18,190 nt of DNA. Origin: Peptococcaceae bacterium. Its GTDB lineage: Bacteria; Bacillota; Peptococcia; Peptococcales; Peptococcaceae. This document shows positions 13,976 through 18,190 of the stretch, one piece after another (the first letter of the stretch is position 1; every line of letters begins with the position of its first letter). The notes below the pieces were generated by a model. It did not search any database, was not told the DNA's origin, and saw nothing but the letters and a program-made list of their open reading frames with translations. Position numbers and translations under genes: made by a program. The stretch covers positions 1-18,190 of the forward strand of contig JAGARS010000139.1 of assembly GCA_017622155.1 (NCBI GenBank), written 5' to 3'.

Positions 13976-14902
13976 TCATGCAATCTGATCCGAATTTTTT
14001 TGTTTCGCCAGCTTTCGTCCGATGGGATTAGACAATGGTTTCTGCGCCGCACTTTCCAGCACAGGCACACGTTCTGCTGCAGAAATCACTGCCTGTGTAT
14101 CTTTATAATTTGGCAAAACAAAAATACCCAATACTCCCGTTTTCATATTTTTGCGCGCCATAGGGCTCCATTCCTGCTCACCGATATCCATCTGATTGCC
14201 GGTAAGGATAGAAATATCATGCAGGATGGCTTGTCGCTGCCCGGGACTGTTCAATACAGCTCTGCCATCATCGTTGTATGGCTTCAGCACAATACCCACC
14301 CCTTCGCGCAAAATTTTTTCCCGCGCCGATGGATCCCCTACATTCATCAATACAATATCATCTACATACAGCAACGACTTCTCAAAATGAAGCGTACCGG
14401 CCTGAATCTGCGCAATATCGCCAATATAACTGCCTCGCATACAAAAAATTGATACGCCTACCAGCACAACAGCAGCAAGACAGCCAGCCTGCCAGTTTAT
14501 CATCACCGCAAATGCCGACACCAGCAAAGCCACCAGCATGACAAGATAATTGCGTGACTCAAATACTTTGGCGATACCTTCAATATAATCTGCACCACGT
14601 GGAATCAGCGCCTGTTCTTCCAGTTTCATAAGTGTTTCCCGCTCCATACTGCGAATATCACGAAACTGCTGTGCACACAATACCAGAAATGTAATCGCTG
14701 TCAGTTCTTCTTCTATCAGAGCCGGTACCGCCAGTGAAGCCAAAACTGCAGCAATGGCACCCAGCGACAAATGAATAATATATCCATGGGGATAGGATGG
14801 ATAATTCCTGTAATCACTGCGCAGCATACAGAATCTTGCCAGCACACCTGCAGCAAACCCAAGCAAAATAGCCATCAAATACTGGTGTTCCTGTGCTGCC
14901 AT
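13976..14902 (-). CDS. YIEGIA family membrane protein
   Basis: The 308-residue protein carries the namesake motif YIEGIA at 106-111, in a segment DYIEGIAKVFESRNYLVML. Hydrophobic helices at about 8-25, 41-62, 66-79, 117-135 and 139-155 make it polytopic. The remaining ~150 residues, from GSYIGDIAQIQ onward, are soluble. The family is confined mainly to spore-forming Bacillota and lacks a known activity. The ATG at 14902 has GAGGGG seven bases upstream. An upstream in-frame start at 14974 would overlap the SpoIIP-like gene and has no support. It lies 16 bp after that gene and 16 bp before its small partner. Confidence 0.88.
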   Translation of the reverse strand: MAAQEHQYLMAILLGFAAGVLARFCMLRSDYRNYPSYPHGYIIHLSLGAIAAVLASLAVPALIEEELTAITFLVLCAQQFRDIRSMERETLMKLEEQALIPRGADYIEGIAKVFESRNYLVMLVALLVSAFAVMINWQAGCLAAVVLVGVSIFCMRGSYIGDIAQIQAGTLHFEKSLLYVDDIVLMNVGDPSAREKILREGVGIVLKPYNDDGRAVLNSPGQRQAILHDISILTGNQMDIGEQEWSPMARKNMKTGVLGIFVLPNYKDTQAVISAAERVPVLESAAQKPLSNPIGRKLAKQKNSDQIA

Positions 14903-14918
14903 AACATAGCCCCTCTCG

Positions 14919-16127
14919 TCATACACGACCTTTGCATTTTGTGACAAACAAATAGATTGCACCACCGATGGCAATTGCTAAAAGCAACAGCACAATCGCT
15001 TTGCCCGTACCGCTATCCGTGTCAGATATCGAGCCTGAAGCATGATTCTGCTTATCTTCAGACGCTGTATTTTTGTCGCTGACCGTCTTCAGCCCCAAAA
15101 ACTGAGGAAGCACCTCTGCAAACTCTTTTGCACCATTCTGAGCCGCTTCTAACGTGTTGGTATGGGTTCCTATTTCCAGCAATACCGAGTTGGGTGCCAA
15201 ATCCTGATTGTAATTGCCCTTGGCCATAAAAATAGATTTAATCAGCCCCGGTTTTACATCGTCATAATAAGCCTTCATTTTTTCTGCAAACGCAATATTG
15301 GCTTCACTGTTCTGATTCTGCCGGCCCACCACAATGCGAATCTGGGTAGCTTCTTTGCCATCCAGCGTAGTAGCATAATACTCCGGATCAGGAATACCAT
15401 CCCGATGCACATCTATAATCGCCGCAGGGGCTCCTCGCAACAGCTCAGCAGCAGTTTTACGCGAACGCTGATACGCATTGACATCATGCGGGTCATGCAA
15501 ATTGTCGCTATGAATGACCGAAACACCTTGATTTTCCAGCACCGTAACCATGGTCTCGGCCACATCTAAAATATCTCCTCCGCCATGTTTGCTTTCCGTA
15601 CCGGATGTAGGCACATAGCTTTCATCGGTATGGGTACAGTATATCGCAACGGATTGAAAATTTCTCGTACCCACCGATATACTGTCGATCTCCTTGTCCT
15701 GTAAATCATACTGTATCGTTCCCGCACCTGTACTTACCGTAGGAACACTGCCGCTGTACAATTCATCTAGTACCTGCTCAATGGCACATTCTCCCAACAA
15801 TTCACAATAAGCATTATGCCCGTCTACACGCTCAACACGATAATATCGATTATCCCCTGTCAAAAGCTCATCACCACTATAAACACGACGGCCCATATAC
15901 TCAATCACTTCACCGGAAGCGGAGTCATACAGCGTATAATATACACCGGCAGTTTCTTCATCAGAGCCATCAGATGCTTCCCACACAGGCAAAAAGCTCC
16001 CATTCTGCTGCCACTGTGTAAATACATACGTAAACAGACACAAACATAAAATACTCAGCACCGCTACCATATAATTGCTGCGTTTTCGTGTATCCCGTGC
16101 CATTTGCTTTGTGACCAGATTAGCCAT
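14919..16127 (-). CDS. SpoIIP-like peptidoglycan amidase with N- and C-terminal membrane anchors
   Basis: The 402-residue protein resembles SpoIIP, the N-acetylmuramoyl-L-alanine amidase/endopeptidase that thins septal peptidoglycan during engulfment. A membrane helix is at about 19-37. The catalytic core spans about 155-345, with VAIYCTHTDESYVP (161-173), KHGGGDILDVA, IIDVHRDGIPDP (237-248) and LLEIGTHTN (316-324). The expected metal-site residues His166, His241 and Glu318 are present. The first His of the usual YHTH stretch reads Cys164. After an acidic, Ser-rich linker there is a second hydrophobic helix at about 376-395 with a basic tail, which SpoIIP normally lacks. AGGAGG eight or so bases upstream supports the start at 16127, which overlaps the DUF1614 gene by 8 bases. 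Confidence 0.85.
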   Translation of the reverse strand: MANLVTKQMARDTRKRSNYMVAVLSILCLCLFTYVFTQWQQNGSFLPVWEASDGSDEETAGVYYTLYDSASGEVIEYMGRRVYSGDELLTGDNRYYRVERVDGHNAYCELLGECAIEQVLDELYSGSVPTVSTGAGTIQYDLQDKEIDSISVGTRNFQSVAIYCTHTDESYVPTSGTESKHGGGDILDVAETMVTVLENQGVSVIHSDNLHDPHDVNAYQRSRKTAAELLRGAPAAIIDVHRDGIPDPEYYATTLDGKEATQIRIVVGRQNQNSEANIAFAEKMKAYYDDVKPGLIKSIFMAKGNYNQDLAPNSVLLEIGTHTNTLEAAQNGAKEFAEVLPQFLGLKTVSDKNTASEDKQNHASGSISDTDSGTGKAIVLLLLAIAIGGAIYLFVTKCKGRV

Positions 16128-16830
16128 GATACCTGCCCTCCTTCATACCCGTACCTGAAGTGTTTTGCGCATTACGCAAATTTTGAAGCACTGATTGATT
16201 GTGTCCTTCAGCCTTGGGCCCACCCTGCAATCGTTCTCTGGTTTCGCCAATCAGCTCCGCCAGACATACCGCCAGCACACCCGACAGCACCACAGTATCA
16301 TACATACCGCCACCGCCAAAATGTACAAGCCCCGGAATATGATTGGTAATCAAATACACCCCATGACTAACATCAAAGAAAATCACACCCAGCACAGCTG
16401 CAATAAAAGCCCCTTTTCGTGAACGGCCAAACAAATACCCCACCAAAGCAGCCACAATCGGATACAGATAAATAATATCTACCGGAAGCGCATATTCATC
16501 CGAAATAAACATGCCCAAAAGCCAAATAGCACCTGTCACAAGCACAGCCCCCAGCAGAGAACGTACCCGTTCCTTCATACTGCCGGCACGAAACCATACA
16601 TACAACGCCACCCCAAGCGGAACCAGAGCACCGCCTAAATTTATGCGCACCGTCAGCATATCATTTTGAAACAGCGTCAAATTCACAAAACTGCCCGCCA
16701 CAATGGCCAGCAGCACCAACATAGCACTTTTATCACTCATATGCATCCGATCCAGCACACGTTCTGCCACACCGAAAAAAATCAATAATGTCAAACTGGA
16801 CAAAATTAATCTGCCAATGGTATATCCCAT
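16120..16830 (-). CDS. DUF1614 family membrane protein
   Basis: The 236-residue polytopic protein has about seven hydrophobic segments. It contains FFGVAERVLDRMHMSDKSAM, VRINLGGALVPLGVALYVW, and near the end GGGGMYDTVVLSGVLAVCLAE, the pattern I associate with DUF1614. Function is unknown. It leads the operon with the SpoIIP-like amidase, YIEGIA and capping genes, so a role in the spore or cell envelope is inferred from context only. The ATG at 16830 has AGGAGG eight bases upstream, which is better than the in-frame start at 16851. The C-terminal tail (about 200-236) is hydrophilic. Confidence 0.8.
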   Translation of the reverse strand: MGYTIGRLILSSLTLLIFFGVAERVLDRMHMSDKSAMLVLLAIVAGSFVNLTLFQNDMLTVRINLGGALVPLGVALYVWFRAGSMKERVRSLLGAVLVTGAIWLLGMFISDEYALPVDIIYLYPIVAALVGYLFGRSRKGAFIAAVLGVIFFDVSHGVYLITNHIPGLVHFGGGGMYDTVVLSGVLAVCLAELIGETRERLQGGPKAEGHNQSVLQNLRNAQNTSGTGMKEGRYHG

Positions 16831-17043
16831 AATATGACCCTCCTGATGCAATATTTATCAATATGAAATCTCTGCAGTTAGTCTGTCCGACATGAAGAAA
16901 ATTATGCAAACCGTACTAGCTTTATAAAAAATACACAAAGAATAAATGAATTTTTTGTAAATGAGAATTGCCTTTCTGTATTAATTGTGATATATTATTG
17001 AGTTGGAGATATTGTATCTAATCTATATTAAGGAGAGATATTT
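16831..17043. other. Divergent intergenic region between the DUF1614 operon and yebC
   Basis: This 213-bp AT-rich stretch holds the yebC promoter. On the minus strand a TATAAA near 16921-16926 lacks a credible -35. I could not find a convincing SigE, SigF or SigG pair. The promoter of the sporulation-type operon therefore stays unassigned. Confidence 0.5.
16968..16996 (+). promoter_or_regulatory. SigA-type promoter of yebC
   Basis: TTGCCT (16968-16973), a 17-bp spacer and TATATT (16991-16996), preceded by TGA to give an extended -10. The leader is about 40 bases. Confidence 0.7.
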
Positions 17044-17754
17044 GTGGGACGTATTCACAATATTGAAGGTAAAAAAAATAAAATGGACTCTCTGCGCTCC
17101 AACGTGTTTACCAAACACGCACGCGCAATTTCTGTAGCTGCTCGTCAGGGCGGCGGCAACCCTGATTACAACGCTGCTTTGAAACTGGCTATCCAGAAAG
17201 CAAAAGCAGACAATATGCCAAACGACAACATCAACCGCGCAATCAAAAAAGGTACCGGCGAAGATGGCGGTGCAAACTACGAACAGATCACATACGAAGG
17301 CTATGGTCCTGGCGGGATTGCTATGATTATCGAAGTGCTGACCGACAACAAAAACCGTGCAGCCGGCAACGTACGCTACTATCTGGACCGCAACGGCGGC
17401 AACCTGGGTACAGCAGGCTCCGTAAGCTATATGTTTGAACGTAAAGGCCAGATTTTAATCGCTGCTGATGACGATATCAACGAAGATGAACTGATGGAAG
17501 CTGCTTTAGAAGCAGGTGCAGAAGATTTCCAGGCAGAAGAAGACGGCTTTGCCATCATCACTGCTCCAAACGATTTCGCTGCAGTACGTGAAGCATTAGA
17601 AGGCAAATACGAATTCGTACAGGCTGATATCACCATGCTGCCAAATATGTACACCGCATTGGACCCAGCTCTGCAGAAACAGATGGACAAATTAATGGAC
17701 CAGCTGGAAGAAGACGACGACGTGCAGAACGTCTGGACCAACATGGAAATGTAA
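17044..17754 (+). CDS. YebC/PmpR family protein
   Basis: The 236-residue cytosolic protein is a full-length YebC-family member: GRIHNIEGKKNKMDSLRSNV at the start, then NPDYNAALKLAIQKAKADNMPNDNI. The central YEGYGPGGIAMIIEVLTDN and NLGTAGSVSYMFERKG lead to an acidic C-terminal domain. The family was long described as DNA-binding regulators. More recent work links members to relief of ribosome stalling at proline-rich stretches; which applies here cannot be told. The start is GTG at 17044, seven bases after AGGAGA. It is a single gene with its own promoter and terminator. Confidence 0.93.
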   Translation: MGRIHNIEGKKNKMDSLRSNVFTKHARAISVAARQGGGNPDYNAALKLAIQKAKADNMPNDNINRAIKKGTGEDGGANYEQITYEGYGPGGIAMIIEVLTDNKNRAAGNVRYYLDRNGGNLGTAGSVSYMFERKGQILIAADDDINEDELMEAALEAGAEDFQAEEDGFAIITAPNDFAAVREALEGKYEFVQADITMLPNMYTALDPALQKQMDKLMDQLEEDDDVQNVWTNMEM

Positions 17755-17777
17755 TATGCATTCAACACGATAACAAG

Positions 17778-17815
17778 AAAGGCAAAGCCTCATTATTAGA
17801 GAGCTTTGCCTTTTT
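17778..17815 (+). terminator. Intrinsic terminator of yebC
   Basis: AAAGGCAAAGC (17778-17788) pairs perfectly with GCTTTGCCTTT (17803-17813), followed by further T residues. It lies between convergent genes; the minus-strand flank (TTTCTTG) could give weak termination for the methyltransferase gene as well. Confidence 0.9.
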
Positions 17816-17829
17816 GCATTCTCATATTA

Positions 17830-18190
17830 TTATATTTTCTCCACAATAGCATTCAGCCACAGCTCCTGCTCTCTGCCCGGGCGCACATCACCTGTAACCG
17901 ATGTTTCCGCCAAACGCAGCGATGGAATCTGCTCTAACAGTTCGCCCAGCGTTTGCTCCGTAAGATTGGTAAAATACCGTCCATTGCGCCATCCTGCAAA
18001 ATCCCCGTATTTGAAAGAAACATACAAAACACCATTTGCCTTTAAGCTGTCCGATACTTTTCGCAGAATATCAGGCAGTTCATCTAGTGTACAATGCAAC
18101 AGTGACGAACACGCCCAGACACCATCAAATTCCTTCTGCCATGCCATATCTGCAAACAGCATCTGATGTACCATTTGCCCGGTGAATGCC
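17830..18190 (-). CDS. Class I SAM-dependent methyltransferase (partial, 5' end outside window)
   Basis: The last ~119 codons of the gene are present, and the frame is open to the window edge (AFTGQMVHQML), so the start and SAM-binding motif I lie outside. FDGVWACSSLLHCTLDELPD matches the post-II region of Rossmann methyltransferases. SLKANGVLYVSFKYG is the usual strand 5 region, followed by GWRNGRYFTNLTEQTLGELL. The substrate is unknown. Small cytosolic enzymes of this kind are often annotated generically or as TehB-like. It converges on yebC, with 75 bp and the shared terminator between them. Confidence 0.8.
   Translation of the reverse strand, partial: AFTGQMVHQMLFADMAWQKEFDGVWACSSLLHCTLDELPDILRKVSDSLKANGVLYVSFKYGDFAGWRNGRYFTNLTEQTLGELLEQIPSLRLAETSVTGDVRPGREQELWLNAIVEKI

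Noticed and set aside
16831..17000. Sporulation sigma-factor promoter for the DUF1614/SpoIIP operon
   Set aside because: Fragments such as TCATATT and GCATAA occur on the minus strand, but not with correct partners and spacing, so I do not call one.

Overview
The window looks like chromosomal DNA from a low-to-moderate GC Bacillota (Firmicute) of an anaerobic lineage related to spore formers, either a clostridial group or Negativicutes. The evidence is strong AGGAGG-type ribosome sites, consensus SigA-like promoters, several lipoproteins, a SpoIIP-like amidase beside a YIEGIA protein and its small partner, and an oxygen-sensitive radical SAM/SPASM enzyme. The genus cannot be fixed from the sequence. 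No tRNA, rRNA, transposase, phage gene or CRISPR array was seen.

Layout. (1) 1-4260 is a purine block: a PurF-like amidotransferase paralogue (cut by the window edge) and purB on the minus strand, then an AzgA/PbuG-type purine permease (minus) divergent from hpt (plus). (2) 4300-7030 is a two-gene plus-strand operon: an M29 aminopeptidase and a DUF3887-alpha/beta-hydrolase lipoprotein, ending in a strong terminator. (3) 7058-8250 holds two minus-strand single genes: a GerMN-like lipoprotein and a 100-residue two-helix membrane protein. The promoter of the membrane protein is covered by a cluster of CGAAY-N4-GTTY boxes resembling LexA operators. (4) 8300-8724 is an orphan 99-residue protein. 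(5) 8841-13594 is a five-gene plus-strand operon: a MerR/TipA-type regulator with a 19-bp-spacer promoter, a radical SAM/SPASM enzyme resembling NirJ/AhbC/AhbD, and a complete FecBCD-type ABC importer (lipoprotein, permease, ATPase). (6) 13774-16830 is a minus-strand operon: DUF1614 membrane protein, SpoIIP-like amidase, YIEGIA protein and its capping subunit. (7) 17044-17754 is a YebC-family gene, and 17830-18190 is the 3' part of a methyltransferase gene.

Two things stand out. First, operon 5 is flanked on both sides by copies of one structured intergenic element (8731-8796 and 13601-13749). The copies share an exact 19-base internal sequence and conserved inner stem arms, while the outer stems differ by compensatory base changes. 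One copy carries an extra ~80-base hairpin. I do not recognise this element. Second, the MerR/radical SAM/FecBCD operon looks like a self-contained, ligand-induced uptake-and-conversion system. A tetrapyrrole such as heme is my best guess for the substrate, but this is inference.
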